Source: Massospora cicadina (taxonomy: Eukaryota; Entomophthoromycota; Entomophthoromycetes; Entomophthorales; Entomophthoraceae). From it: a stretch of 64,000 nt of DNA. The notes under the pieces are model-generated. The model did not search any database. It was not told the DNA's origin and was given only the letters and a program-made list of their open reading frames with translations. Positions 33,686-45,539 of the stretch are shown here, piece by piece (within the stretch, counting starts at the first letter, position 1; each line of letters opens with the position of its first letter). The DNA is taken from assembly GCA_022478985.1 (NCBI GenBank), contig JAKSZP010014456.1, forward strand, positions 248,001-312,000, in the 5' to 3' direction. The position numbers were made by a program, and so were the translations under genes.

Positions 33686-34716
33686 ATGAACCATAAGATC
33701 TTGCCAATGATGGACATAACTTTGGAGAAATCTAGTGTGGACTCTATTCACAAATGTTAAATTTTTGGGAGCCATTTACTCTTTTGGGATAGTAACTCGC
33801 TTCAGCTCCTTAGTTTATCTGCACAGGTTACTTGTATGTGGTTTTATGAATTGTTGCTTATTAATTTAATTGGGCAGTATTAGTATGAAGACTATTACTA
33901 TAGTTGAGCTTATTTTAGCCAATATGGTTATTAAGTCCAACGCAAAACTTTTGTTTGTCATAATCATAAATTTTTCTGCACTATTGGTAGGAACTTTTTC
34001 CCTCTTCTGTGGAACTTAACCTAAGATCAGGTTCATAGGTTCTTCTTCTTTCTCTTCACTCAGAGTCCATGGAGATAACAATAAGATAAACAAAGGATTT
34101 ATCATCTTTCCAACTTTAGTCTCAAGAGTAAAAAGTCTAAACTATTAAAGTACTTGTAAATATCTTTATCTGTAACTATATCTGCTTTATTAAGAACCAA
34201 TGGAATTTATAATTGAATCATGCGCCCAACTCTTCTGGTGGCGCCCCAATTGGAAATGGCGGCTGTTGCCAATGAATTAACCCTCCAGGGTCACATGAAA
34301 CAATAATATTCCTCTTTGGTTTTAAGCGGATTCTTCCACCAACCTCAGTGCAACCTTTTCTGGTTTGAACTAAAGAACTTGTTGCAAAGCCTTCACTCAA
34401 CCCTCATTGAGTCACCCTTATTAGGTAACAACCTGCTTAGGTAATGTGACTCTTACACATAAACAGCAGGTTGTGATCCTCAAAAGTTAATTTTCAAGTT
34501 GCTTTATCACAGGCGGTATCACTAGCCCAGTAACTCATAAACCCCTTATTCAATTGTGACTAAACTTGATTAACTCCTATAAGTTAATTAAGTTATCAAT
34601 AATTGAATTAACAACCTAATCACTTGTTTTTGTCAGGGATCACCCCCAACTAAAAATCAATGATCTGGCGGATAAAAAATCGGCAAATTGTTATATGTTC
34701 ATTAATGATAATACTC

Positions 34717-34802
34717 CAAAAATTAGTTATTTTATTTTTTTTTTTTTTTTTTTAGTACTAGATGGTCCCAACCCAAGGGTGAACAAAAATTAGTTATTTT
34801 AT
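34717..34802 (-). mobile_element. Micro-retroinsertion 3 (48 bp) with exact 19-bp TSD
   Basis: CAAAAATTAGTTATTTTAT at 34717-34735 and 34784-34802 flanks 48 bp. On the minus strand the insert reads GTTCACCCTTGGGTTGG, then GACCATCTAGTACTA, then a run of A. It is the longest of the four micro-insertions and shows the poly(A) end clearly. Confidence 0.92.
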
Positions 34803-35461
34803 ATAATTGATAAGTCTCACGTCCATTAGTGGTATGAATACCCTAGTGGACAAGAAGATGTATTATAATTGATCAGGCTGGGTAATGTGGGAATATCGAA
34901 ATCCCAACAGCAACAAAGCCCAATTTTATGGAGGTAAACAAGTACTCTGGTCCTTGATGATGAACCACTTAATAAGGTAATGACCATAGTATATTAAGTT
35001 TGTGATTTTGGCCCCCTGGCTGGGGATGTTAGAACGGACCATATCCACTAGCTGGTACTAAGGAAAAAATGGCTTTGGGCGTTGCTTTGGTCTGATTCTC
35101 ATTTGCTTATAGTTCCCATAGACTTGGCAGCAAAAGCTTGTAGTCAAAGTAACTCATCCGCCAGTCTTCATATAGATAGCTCAGAGGTTTCAGGCGTGAA
35201 GGTTTCTATTATGGGATGAACACTTAAGGGTAAGATTGACTCTCAGCCATATAAAGATTAAAAAGGACACATTTGGATAACTCAATGGTAGCCCATGTGG
35301 TATACCAGTAGAGCCTCTGGAAGGTATTTGTTTCACCTGGATGGATCAGATTGAGCAATCTTGTGGAGGATGGTGACTAAAGTACCATTCGCCTGTTCCA
35401 CTGCTCCGCTGGAGTGGGATGATATGAGGCATCAAAGGAGTGATAAGTGTCCATCAATGAA

Positions 35462-35806
35462 TTAAAGACCAGTGATTACTTGAGATATTAAATTGGTGCC
35501 ATTATTGGACAACTGTACCTTTAGGCTCCAATTGCGGGTGAAGACCTGTTTAGATAAGAAGGAAGTGGTCGCTTTGGAAGTGGTAGAGACAACTGAGATG
35601 GCCTCAACCAATTTTTTATAGTGATCAACCACTAGTATGATGTACCAATGGCTGTACATTGCCATAGGTAGCGGGCCAATAATGTCAATGCTGACAGTTA
35701 CAAATGGTGCATTAGGACCCACAATATGGTGTTGATAATTCGGATCAAAGAAATTTCTGGCTAGCACAAATAAGACAGGAATTAATGACATATTGGATTG
35801 ACTCAA
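35462..35806 (-). pseudogene. Ty3-4 integrase core remnant
   Basis: The minus-strand frame contains VSIDIIGPLPMAMYSHWYII and VVDHYKKLVEA, matching the first catalytic Asp region. SNNGTNLIS stands where SDNGTNF is expected, so the second catalytic Asp is changed to Asn. The Glu region is lost beyond a stop. This piece is inactive. Confidence 0.8.
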
Positions 35807-36229
35807 TCATCCATTTTCAGCAAATTCACTCTTGCAGCCACTGATAGTTTTCCTTACGGCGCCATGGCCTACTGTAGATGGGACTCCAGGGCGTTTTCTG
35901 CTCTCACTGATGGTCATACATAAGGCAGATATGATGTTCCAACCTGTGATTTAATACAAATCAATTAAAGACCAAACAATTATTTTCTTCAATTGCTGCT
36001 AAACCACAGGAGACTCTCATCTACATTTCTCATGTTTCCCAATAAGTTTATAAGATCATCCTCAGAGGCATAGAGAGTTAATATAAGTAATCATGACAAT
36101 CCTTCAGCGTTTTGATTTATTATTTCAGTTTGTTGAACAATTTATGAAGTCGTATCTCTAGAGTTTAAGTGCCCACCAGGCCAGCCATCCATCTGTATCC
36201 TTCATCTGTTGTAGAAATCATAGAAAGGC

Positions 36230-36480
36230 ATAATCAATAGCCACTGTAAGATGAATCCTGTACAAGAAAGGACGAAATGCTTAATAGCAAGCAAGAAAGA
36301 TAGGCATTCAACTTGATAACACTGTAATACCTCTCTTCATGAGTTAATGTCTTACTGAAGTACACTATAGAATGATCAACTTGATTTACATCAAGTTGTT
36401 CCATAATGGCCCTGACAGCCACATCGCTAGTGCCATTAAAAAGGATAAATGGTTTATCAAAAATGTGATTTACTAATATA
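36230..36480 (-). pseudogene. Ty3-4 RNase H remnant
   Basis: Minus-strand AVRAIMEQLDVNQVDHSIV then YFSKTLTHEERYYSVIKLNA fits the central part of Ty3 RNase H (G.VL.Q...HP.AY.SR.L...E..Y). The first Asp region upstream (~36450) is degraded. Confidence 0.75.
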
Positions 36481-36879
36481 AGGGCATTTGCAGGAGCTTT
36501 ACTTTGAACGTCAAAAGCTTGTTATTGAGTTTTTTCCCATTAGAGTGGAACTTCCTTATGAAAAAGATAAATCAACAGTTTGCAATCTTGGCAAAGTTTG
36601 TGATAAACTGTCAATAATAACCAATTAACCAAAGAAAAACATGAAATTGATTAATCAGGATGGTCAATTCATTTTCTTAATCACTATCACTTTGTCTGGC
36701 AGCAGTGAAATCCTTTACCTGGTAACTTTTATGACCAAGGAATTCCATGTTAGGTTGTAAAAAAACAGCATTTGCCTGGTTTTAATTTCAAAGAAGCAGA
36801 ACGGAGTTGTTTAAACACTTCCTTTAAGTGAAAAAGGCGTTCGTCAAAGGTGCAAGAGAACACATTCACATAATATAAC

Positions 36880-37300
36880 TAAACTAACACACATAACATA
36901 TTTAAGTCCCCTAACAAGCCATCCATCGCCCTATGGAAAGTGGATGGGGCGTTTAATAATCCTTGGGGCATTTTAGTAGGTTTGAATACCCCTTACTTTC
37001 TATAAGGGCACATTTCTCCCAATCCTCTGGTGCAAGCTTGATCTTCCAGTATCCACTAGTGAGATTTATGCAGAGAAGAATTTGGAACTAGCCAAGAGTC
37101 ATAGAAAATCATTAATTCGTGGAGTGGGTAACTGTCTTTTTAAATAAAGACATCCAACCAGCATCAATCCAATACCACCTAATGTCCACCATCATTCTTA
37201 CATATAAGCAGCAATGGTGAGGCCCATGTACTGTGTGGGCTTGAGTAATCTGCGTCCAGGAGTTGCTTCAGCTCCTTTGTCATCTTGCTTCTTAAACCTT
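36880..37300 (-). pseudogene. Ty3-4 reverse transcriptase core remnant
   Basis: The minus strand reads NLTSGYWKIKLAPEDWEKCA (~37070-37010) and VFKPTKMPQGLLNAPSTFHR then AMDGLLGD (~36990-36910). Both are hallmark Ty3 RT segments that normally precede the Y.DD motif. Frames shift between them. Confidence 0.78.
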
Positions 37301-39428
37301 AGTTTTTTGGTAGAGTCAAGTACAGATTGGAGGGGAGTCTTTAATAGTCAGAAATGTCTCAGTTTTCAAGCACCATATTACCTTAGATTTGATACAATCA
37401 ACGCCAAATAACCAGCATAAGCTGTACTCGAGGTAGTAAACCTCAGAATTAGGGAAATTCAAAGTGAGACAAAGATGAAATAAGTAATTGAGGTTGTAAA
37501 CCCCAGAATCAACCTTATTTTATTATTATCAAATAAAGAGTCGTGGACAAACAGGATACCAATAATATGATGCCACAAACACACAAGTAAAATACAGGAT
37601 ATTCAAGGAAGATAAAGCCCCAAAATACCAAGTTTTTGTTAATGTGACAAAAACTTGTTGTGCACGGACCATCATGTAAGATAAGGTAAGGGCGGCCCCA
37701 AGGCCACCAGAGAAACCTACGCAATAGTGGGAAAAGAGAGAATTCTGAACAAAGTTCAGAATTGCGTGGGCTTGACCTTAAAGTTCGCCCTTCCAGGGCC
37801 TCACCCAAACCATTAATTTGGTTCACAAGAGCCTAATCAATAATTCAGGCGAGTTGCAACCCAGAGCCTGAACCTGACAAGCACCAAAATCTTTTTAATG
37901 GATTGACTAGGATTTGGAAGATCCAAACCTGAATTAAAATGCAACAAATGGAATAATACCATTTGTTACAGAGTACCCATAAAGTACTTACTGTTGGACA
38001 CCTTCATCATCCCCAATATCATATGAACCATTTGAAGATATGTCAGCGTACTCTTTGTCAAAGTATCCTCTTGACACCGCTTCTCAGAGGTGAGAGTGTC
38101 ACCTATCTCTACCTCTACGCAGGTGATGGTATTGTCCTCATTGATACCTAAATCATGCAAATTTCTACACCCTCAAATGTATTCAACTTTATCAGCTTCA
38201 TATCGTCCAAACATAAGCAACAGGTTGTTTTCAGGATATGTTCATTGTCAATCAGCGAAAATCAGCCATCAGAATGGTTAGGGGCCCCCAGTAAGCAGGA
38301 TCAAGCACTTTGGGGCAGGTAAGAGGCTCTTAAAAGAGTGGATTAAAGTCTCCCCAAAATTTCCAGCAAGTGTTCTAGTGGAATATTAATTTAGATCTCC
38401 ATGTCCACCAGTATTTGAGATGTCAGAGATATAACTACTTGGTGCTTGATATATGGTAATACCTTCTTGAATCTTAGCACTGGAAGGAGGTAGTTTGGTT
38501 TTTGGCCTGACTACTCGGTACTATAGCTACTCAATGAAGTCTTGATGCTCCAGTTAACAGCTCCTAGGTTTTCTACTTCCTTTCTTTCTAGGAGCGTCTT
38601 TTAAAACTATTGGAATGCAACATCCTTGGTAGAAAACATAAGTCCATAAGACTGATCTTGGTGTCAAATTCATTAAGAAATTGTGCTTATGAAAAAGTCA
38701 TAACCATAATTCTTTATTACAATCGCCAGGGCCAGCACAACCAAGGATCCAAACTGAAGCAGCAAGGAGGACTAGGCACATAGAGATTGGGTCCAATGAG
38801 GCCCCGCGGTCCCATAATCCAAGATGTGGTTTTGATCTAGCAAAACCTTTATTTATTTCACCAATCAAGAGAATATGATGTTAGCCGGAAATCTGGTATT
38901 GACTATAGCCAGTATTTTCACCTTATGGACAATTACTTCAACATGGGTAACCTCAGTGTCAAAATGGGGAACGAGTAAATTGAATTTCCTGGCGGAAGTG
39001 GTCTGGAGTTAGCAGAGTAAGAGGAATTTAGACCTTTATTTGAAATTGACATTTCTGGGAAATCCATATTTCAGTTTTAGATATGATACAACATTCAGAG
39101 CGGGAAGGAAATTTAGACATAAGATGAGGTGCAGAGTCATCAGCATAGTGGGCCTCGCGCCCTAAGCTGACCCCTCTTTTCCCGCCTCATCAGCTCATTC
39201 TTCCATCAGGTATTCTTGACGACCAAAAGATTCACAATAAAAGTAAGGGTCGCGTCAAGGTTTAGATCTCAAGAATCATCCTACTTCATGAATGTAAGGA
39301 TGGGTTCCTTTGTTAGGTGTTTAGTGCACTTCACGATCAGTTAACTCCATTATAGATTCCTTAATATCAATAATTGATTTATACATCTTATTTGCATTAT
39401 GAAAGTATAGTACAAGAATCAGATTGTG
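37301..39428 (-). other. Ty3-4 internal region, unassigned
   Basis: By position this should hold the protease and the gag C-terminus. I could not find a clear DTG motif. Short open frames on either strand show no family signal. Confidence 0.4.
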
Positions 39429-40640
39429 TTAGCTTGGAGAAGACGGCTGTAATTGCATCATCCAAAGTAACACAATTTCAGGCATTGAGGGCTTGAGCTT
39501 CCTGATAAAACTGCACGCAAACTCAATATATGTTTCTACACATCTAGGGCAGATCCGCATGGAAGTCTTTTTGGTTAGAAAAGATATAATACTTCCAAAA
39601 GCTTTGATAAGGGCGTCTTTTAACTCAGACCAAGCAGTACAATCTTTAAAATGTGACATCATGATCTCTCAGGCCTTACTATCAAGACAGACTTATATTT
39701 GTTGGCACTTTAGGAAATCCAAAGCCATTTCTATTGCCCTTAATACATGTAAATGATAAGACTGGATAATTTTGATGACAGGCACATACTTCTCTTTAAA
39801 GGTGGGTTAAAAATCCAACGTGTTAGAGAGAATATGGATAGATTAAAAAGGAGGCTGTTCAGGAACAGTTGGCCCAGTGGTTCCCAGGTCAGTTTGAGGG
39901 ATAACCTTATTGACTTGACGGCGGAAATCATCCATATCATCCTGAAGAGTAATGTAGAAGTTATTGACATGAGTGAGTGAGGCTTTGGTATCAGGAGTCT
40001 CCAGATACTCTCAATCTCAGTGTACTGGCTCTATACTTTGGATGACAGGGTATCTTGTTTAGCCTTAATTGTTTAAGTTTACCGCTCATTTGCTTGAGTT
40101 TTCATTCACTTGGGTCTGATTGGTTTGCTTTAAGGTGATCAACCAAGAACATTTTTGTGTAGGGAAGCAATTTTGTTATGCAATGAGATCAGTGTTAGAT
40201 CCTCGTTATGAAAGTCTCCTTCAATACTCATCCATGCTCCTTGAGCCACCTTTAGCAGTTGTTGTTCAAGGGCTTTAATTTGAGCTTTACTGGTTTCACT
40301 GAAAGAGGACTCCATAGGTGAGGAAGTCCCAGGGGGTCCGCGGGGACCTTCAGGTCCTGAGGCCCTTGCCCCCCTTCAAGGCCAATAAGGACAATAGAGC
40401 TGGGAGGTCCTCTTTAGATAATAAATTTCTAAAGAGGCGGCATGGCGGTCCTTTCACTCAATTTCTGAATCCAAGTAGCTAATGCGGCAACTTGAGAATC
40501 AGTAGTTTGGAAATTTTCAGAAATACCGTCAATAAGTTCAATAACTGCACGCCAACTCGCTGGTACAAGTTGGTAATGGCTTAAACCATCCGCTGAGTAA
40601 GATTGCCATGTAGGTATCATACAACTCCATTGCAATTTAG
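39429..40640 (-). pseudogene. Ty3-4 gag remnant with collagen-like Pro/Gly tract
   Basis: Minus-strand frames at 40635-40429 and 39970-39429 hold gag-like segments, e.g. AWSELKDALIKAF then ETYIEFACSFIRKL, the capsid pattern W..L...F...F. Near 40380-40320 another frame reads ASGPEGPRGPPGTSSP, a short collagen-like tract of a kind I know from gag proteins of some fungal Ty3 elements. Several breaks separate the parts. Confidence 0.62.
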
Positions 40641-41219
40641 GTGTGTGGTGTCTAATCTCATTAATCTCTCTCCAGTTATTTAAAATGGCTTCAAGATTAT
40701 CCTGACCAAAATTGGAAGCTATTTCATAAAATTCAAGAAGTCAAGTGTGAAGTTGCTGTGAGAGTCTAAATTGCTGTTGAATTTCCATGTAATGCAAACC
40801 TAATAATTCGATCTAATGATGAATGGCAGGATAAACAAATAAATGGAGATAAGGTTCAGTTTGATCCACTCCTGCTTCGTAATTAGGAAGATTGGGAGAG
40901 GAATATAGATGCATCAGTTTGGGAGCAACCTGAGAGGAGCAACTATGACTAATCTTCCCCAGGGGTGATGGTCCTAATCAGTAAAGCTTCTACAGTATCA
41001 TCTACTTCAGCAGCCTGGATTCAATAAATATATTTATCAGGGGCTTAAATAGTCAGAGTCATTGTTGCTCTGAACTCAAGCTCTTGAGTTCTTGTAAGTG
41101 GCATATTTTGGTTATTAGAAGTGACCCATCTGGTCGAGCTCATTTTCTCCTCCATATTGGTAGGGCTATTATTGCTGATATCATTCATGTGAAGAATTTC
41201 TTAAACAGGTAACCTTGAA

Positions 41220-41242
41220 AGGGACCTGGTAGAGAGCACCAG
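41220..41242 (-). promoter_or_regulatory. Ty3-4 primer-binding site
   Basis: On the minus strand TGGTGCTCTCTACCAGG lies one base after the 5' LTR. TGG complements the CCA end of a tRNA. The first eight bases equal those in Ty3-1 and Ty3-2. Confidence 0.75.
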
Positions 41243-41775
41243 TATTGAGTTTTTATTATATTTTGAAGTCTGGGTCTTTCAAAGGCTTCACGATTATTAG
41301 TCATTATAGCTCCAGCGGAATATTTAAGTAGGCATCACATCTCTAGGGCAAACTATTGACGGAATAGATGCTTTTGACAAGGCAAATCTTTGCTAGTATG
41401 CAGGAAATATCACAAGTCAAAGCTAGGAAGTCTCTAGTCAAAGCTAGGCAAAAGTCAAGGGTGCAAAGAAGTTTATCTTTACTGGTTAAATTTAGGAGTA
41501 TTTATAACTTTGGTAAAATTATAGGATCATGTATGGTACAGCAAACTCCAAAAGGCATAATCTTTTATAATTGATGCAGCGGAATCAGGAGATTTACAAA
41601 TGGCAATATCTTTCTAAGATAAGCAGGCGGATTCAGGATTTTAGTTGCACATTTAAAAGAACATTGCTTGTAGCAGTTTTGGTAGTTTCTGTGGTGGTGG
41701 AACCCCATTAATCAAGTTTTGACTTATCTCACATTTAAAATATTCTTAATTAGCCAAACTCTCATCATCCCAACA
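41243..41775 (-). repeat. Ty3-4 5' LTR
   Basis: Minus-strand start TGTTGGGATGATGAGAG at 41775, followed outward by the ATAAG TSD. It aligns with 33061-33685. Confidence 0.88.
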
Positions 41776-42314
41776 ATAAGTTAAAACAAACGGAGTTTTT
41801 GTTTAAACCAAGTTTTCCAACAAAGAAGATTGGTCTTAAAACACTACATTTAAAGAATCAGGGTAACATTTTCTATTGGGTGAGACACTGCGCCCAATAC
41901 AACCAATAATTTTACATACCATTTTTTGTTGTACTCTAGATCAAGTAAGCTTGCACTTGGGTGGTTGACTACAATTGGATTTTGACAGATTTGTTGTTAT
42001 GGTAAACCAAATAGGCGTTGAAGCCCCATTCTCCAAATAAATGTAATGTCCCATCATAATTTTAAATTGGTTCCCTTCTGAGCTGAGGATTTAATGCTCC
42101 CATCACCATCATGCGCACTCCCAGGACCAACTTGGGCATATTTGCCCTTACCTAGCGTTGGTCCAGGGTGTGCTTCAGGTCAGGCAGGTTCATTAACTTG
42201 ATCTCCTTGACCTCTTTTTTTTAGTACTAGATGGTCCCAAGATCTCCTTAACCTCTTCACGCTCAGCCTTATTGTAAAATCTGTCCCCACAAATTATGTC
42301 ATTTAGCCATGACA
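41776..42314 (-). repeat. Ty3-3 5' LTR, proximal fragment
   Basis: The minus-strand start is TGTCATGGCTAAATGAC at 42314. It carries a 25-bp micro-insertion (42216-42240) and is cut by Ty3-4 at its left. It aligns with 18440-18937. Confidence 0.82.
42200..42256 (-). mobile_element. Micro-retroinsertion 4 (25 bp) with 16-bp TSD
   Basis: GATCTCCTTGACCTCT (42200-42215) and GATCTCCTTAACCTCT (42241-42256) bracket TTTTTTTAGTACTAGATGG plus TCCCAA. The homologous LTR at 18338-18937 has only a single copy of this target word and no insert, which proves the empty site. Confidence 0.92.
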
Positions 42315-42419
42315 TCTCCCCTGGTAATCTCTGCCCCCAATTTGAGTTTTGTTGAAATTGATAAATTGGTAATCAATGTGAATGAATCGTCCATTGAAAG
42401 CTTAGGTTCAGACCCCACC

Positions 42420-43350
42420 AATTTGTTTCTTCTCCACCAGAAAAGGTGAGCCCTTCCCCAACAGGTTCAGGTGCAATAAACCCCTTCAATACACAATAGG
42501 ACCCCCATACCTAATCTGGCCAAGGGCGCAACCAGTTATCTTACAAATGAAGCGTCATTAATATGCCAAGCAAAATCGCGCCAGGATGAAAAATCTTGTT
42601 GAAATACAAGACTAATTCAGCTGGCCTGGTTGAGATCAATTTGTTGTCATGAATATTTTGGAGTGTCAATCCTCTAGAATTGTGAGTGATTGCATTTAAC
42701 ATGGTTAATGCAGATTTTCTACTCCTCAAGCACCAGAACTTAAGACAACAGTCCCCCACAAGCCTGTTGTTGGTCAATTTTTACATTTGTCTAATAGAAT
42801 ATATGTACTTGAAAATTGTAAAATTATATCACTTTAGCTTTTTTAGTCACGTTCTCTCCAGGCGCAAAGTTTCCTGCTCTTTGTAACAACTGGGTATAGT
42901 GGCCATACTTACTACTATGTTACCCTCCCTACTGGAATGGGAATATTGTCATAATGTTCAACTGGGGTTGAACCCATTTTGGATGCCTTATGGCGTCATG
43001 AAGTGGCTCTTCTCCTTAAAGTGATTCCCACCAGAGTGGACTAGTTTCACAATCCTTCCAAGCATTTGGCCCAACATGTTCCCAGAGTGGATTTTGGACC
43101 CCCTGGGGTGCCCAAGGAAACAACTGATGCGGAATCTGCAGCTGCTACTCTGGCAACTGTGTGTTACTGGCGGTAATGCTATTAATGATGAATGCCAATC
43201 TTCATCCCTCAGTTGTTCCCCTCCCAATGATATACCAAGTCATATGGAAGTTATACCTCATGTATTATGTTTTAAGTTCTGGGTGTCCACTCACCCAGAC
43301 TGGCAGCCTGGTCTTAACTTAATTAGCCAGTTCCATGGCAGCATCCATGA
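42420..43350 (+). repeat. Repeat R, copy 2 (unclassified, ~0.93 kb)
   Basis: Collinear with 720-1660 (see copy 1). It holds the block CTTAAGACAACAGT, a GCCTTATGGC palindrome near 42985, GACCCCCTGGGGTGCCC near 43100, and a hairpin-forming TGGGTGTCCACTCACCCA near 43280. It lies just outside Ty3-3. Small frames on both strands are not conserved with copy 1, so it is probably non-coding. Confidence 0.6.
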
Positions 43351-43398
43351 GTAGAGAAGAAACCCTGTTATATTATCAATGATATATTCCCAACAGTC

Positions 43399-43716
43399 AG
43401 TTTAATTTACTCAAGGTGGGCCAATTTGGGGACAATACTGCACTGATTAATAAAATAGAAAATTAAAATCAATGGGAAAAAAGGATAAATTCTGGTAACC
43501 CTCCACGTGCAGCGTTCTAACATACTAGGAACACCATAGACTCCCATGATATTCACTATAGCAGTTTAAGGCATTAACGCACAACACCTACAAAGTCATA
43601 AGTTGTCCTCTACTCAAAGTTCATCTACCAGGATCAAACTCAGGAAAGAGTTTTTAATCCGATGGTCATCTTAAATCTCAACTAATCTCCATCATGGAGC
43701 TCTAGTTTTTTACTCA
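43399..43716 (-). mobile_element. tRNA-derived SINE (about 290 bp), diverged
   Basis: On the minus strand the 3' tail reads TTGTCCCCAAATTGGCCC then ACCTTGAG, matching the SINE tail at 11387-11420. A B-box-like GTTTGATCCTGG (43628-43639) and a weak A box TTAGTTGAGATT (43677-43688) lie near the 5' end. The flanks AGTTTAATTTACTCA (43399-43413) and AGTTTTTTACTCA (43704-43716) may be a diverged TSD. The body differs from the 11.4 kb copy. Confidence 0.6.
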
Positions 43717-45248
43717 CATACCATATTCTACTCATCTTGTATAACCAATATTTGCCATATGGTATAAATTAATCCATCTGTAAACTAGTTTGACACTTGA
43801 AGGTTTCATTTTTGAGTAAATCCAATCTATATTGTGGAAATTTTAAATGTAGGTAATAATTTTGATGTTAACACAAAGGAATAATTTAAGAAGCTTAAAA
43901 TATCTCTATTAGAATATGGTGGCTACTATAAACTTAATAACTATAGAACTTGAAAAAATCTAAAAAGTGCTTAATATCAGATTATAATAATCCTAATAAC
44001 AAATCATTAAAAAATTAATCATAAAAAATAAATAGTATCTAGATACTATAGTTTACAAGATATTATATTGGTCCTAATAAAACAAAAGTAACTTTCTCTA
44101 CCTAATAATACATATATAAGCTATAAATGAACCATTACATCATTTATCATCATAAAATATAAATAAAAATCTAAACAACATAACTTTATGACACATAACT
44201 GCCATTAAAAATATCTACTAGAAGCTAAATCTAGATATACTCTATAAAAACTTTTATAAGTTCTGTTATATCAATTAGATATTTTTATATTGTTTTATTT
44301 AAACTATATATTTTTAAAGAGCAGAGACTTCATGAAACTTGATAAACATAACATAACCTTGAAAGGTATTAAGGACACAGTAGTTGTATATATTGTGTTG
44401 TTTATCTATTTAGTTAGGATAAATTAAGTATAACTTATATAACTTTATTAATATTGGCTTCCATACTAAAAGCGCTTTATATATATTGGATGCCAAATAC
44501 AAAAAATGTCAAAGTTGAAAATTTCCCTTGCTATAAAGTTTCAATTATCCTTACCAAATATATAGATTAGTACTATATCACTGCAGGAGCTGGTATTTAA
44601 ATAGAGATAGTCTCATTATAATACATTAGCACCTTAAAAGATTACAAATTAGAGCCTATGATAGTCTTGGACTGAATGTAACATCTTTTCTCTGGATGTA
44701 CTGAAACTAATCCTAAGGATATGTTGAGGTTGTTAAAAGTATGTCAAAAAATGTAAACTTATAGACAAGAGGCACTGGAAAGAATTTTTACTATAATCAT
44801 GTAAAATTAGAGGTACATAATGTGGTACTATTGCAAATACACAGGATAAAGTCTAAAATGTTAAAGAAATGCCTCTAAAACATGGTAATTATCCATATTG
44901 TAAAACTAGAATATCATTTATATCATCTATATAATAAATTATATGCCATAATTTCTTTATGTAAATCAAAACAGAGACCAGAATTTTTCTTTTGCCAGTT
45001 TATCTCATTTTTTCCATTGTGGACTACAAGTACAGCTGACATGCATGAGTTATCCTTAATATCTTTGTACTTTGTGATAGCATAATATTGACATTTATTT
45101 TACAAAATTAGTGAAAAGATAATAAATCATAATTAGTGGTCAATATATATATGAGCTAAATATAGGAAATACAAATTTGAACACAAAAGTTTATTTCCAC
45201 TTGATTTAGTTTTTTATGAACTTTACAATTACTGTTTTTATTTTGATT
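43717..45248. other. AT-rich region without gene
   Basis: About 1.5 kb of AT-rich sequence, with no coding motif and no repeat recognised elsewhere in this window. Confidence 0.45.
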
Positions 45249-45265
45249 ATACGACTGGTAAGTGA
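45249..45265 (+). repeat. TSD of half-LINE H2, left copy
   Basis: ATACGACTGGTAAGTGA here and ATATGACTGGTAAGTGA at 53070-53086 differ at one base of 17. They lie directly outside the H2 ends although almost 8 kb apart because of the nested Ty3-1. Confidence 0.92.
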
Positions 45266-45539
45266 CTTCTTCTTTCCACTTGACAACACTTTCTAGCAAT
45301 TTTGAAAAACAATTGATTTTCCATCACCGCCTCACCACATCAACTACTCAATTTATGTCCTCAGATCCACCACCTGCTAGCGTTTACCACCCAGAAGGCA
45401 AATGTATGCAGACTGTCTCGTCCAGTCTGCCAAATATATCCAGTTGCTATGTCCATCAAAGGGACTTAGCACTCCATATTACACAATTCCACCCAACCCA
45501 CCTTCATCCATTAGCCCTACCTTGATCCTCAATCCACTT

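Larger units (their letters stand above)
33061..41775 (-). mobile_element. Ty3-4, Ty3-type LTR retrotransposon (heavily decayed)
   Basis: An 8.7 kb minus-strand element with LTRs at both ends and an exact ATAAG TSD. The primer-binding site next to the 5' LTR reads TGGTGCTCTCTACCAGG (minus strand, ending at 41241). Internal order is gag (~40640-39430), RT (~37300-36880), RNase H (~36480-36230) and integrase (~35810-35460). No clear polypurine tract precedes the 3' LTR. A micro-insertion lies at 34736-34783. It is inserted in the 5' LTR of Ty3-3. Many stops and shifts suggest considerable age. Confidence 0.88.
18338..42314 (-). mobile_element. Ty3-3, chromodomain Ty3 retrotransposon, fragmented by nested insertions
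   Basis: Pieces in correct minus-strand order support one ancestral element. They are the 5' LTR (42314-41776, continued 33060-32952), gag region (~32950-31100), protease (~31083-30650), a PR-RT linker (25318-24550), RT, RNase H, integrase and chromodomain (24550-19000), and the 3' LTR (18937-18338). Insertions are Ty3-4 (33061-41775), LINE B1 (25319-30556), an 822-bp retroelement (22960-23781), an uncharacterised insert (~20590-21360), a plus-strand solo LTR (19332-19946), a 91-bp truncated retroelement (19174-19264) and a micro-insertion (42216-42240). Continuity across LINE B1 and Ty3-4 is supported by their TSDs and matching flanks. All coding parts are broken. Confidence 0.75.

Noticed and set aside
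33686..33720. Polypurine tract of Ty3-4
   Set aside because: The bases next to the 3' LTR are not purine-rich on the element strand; none was called.
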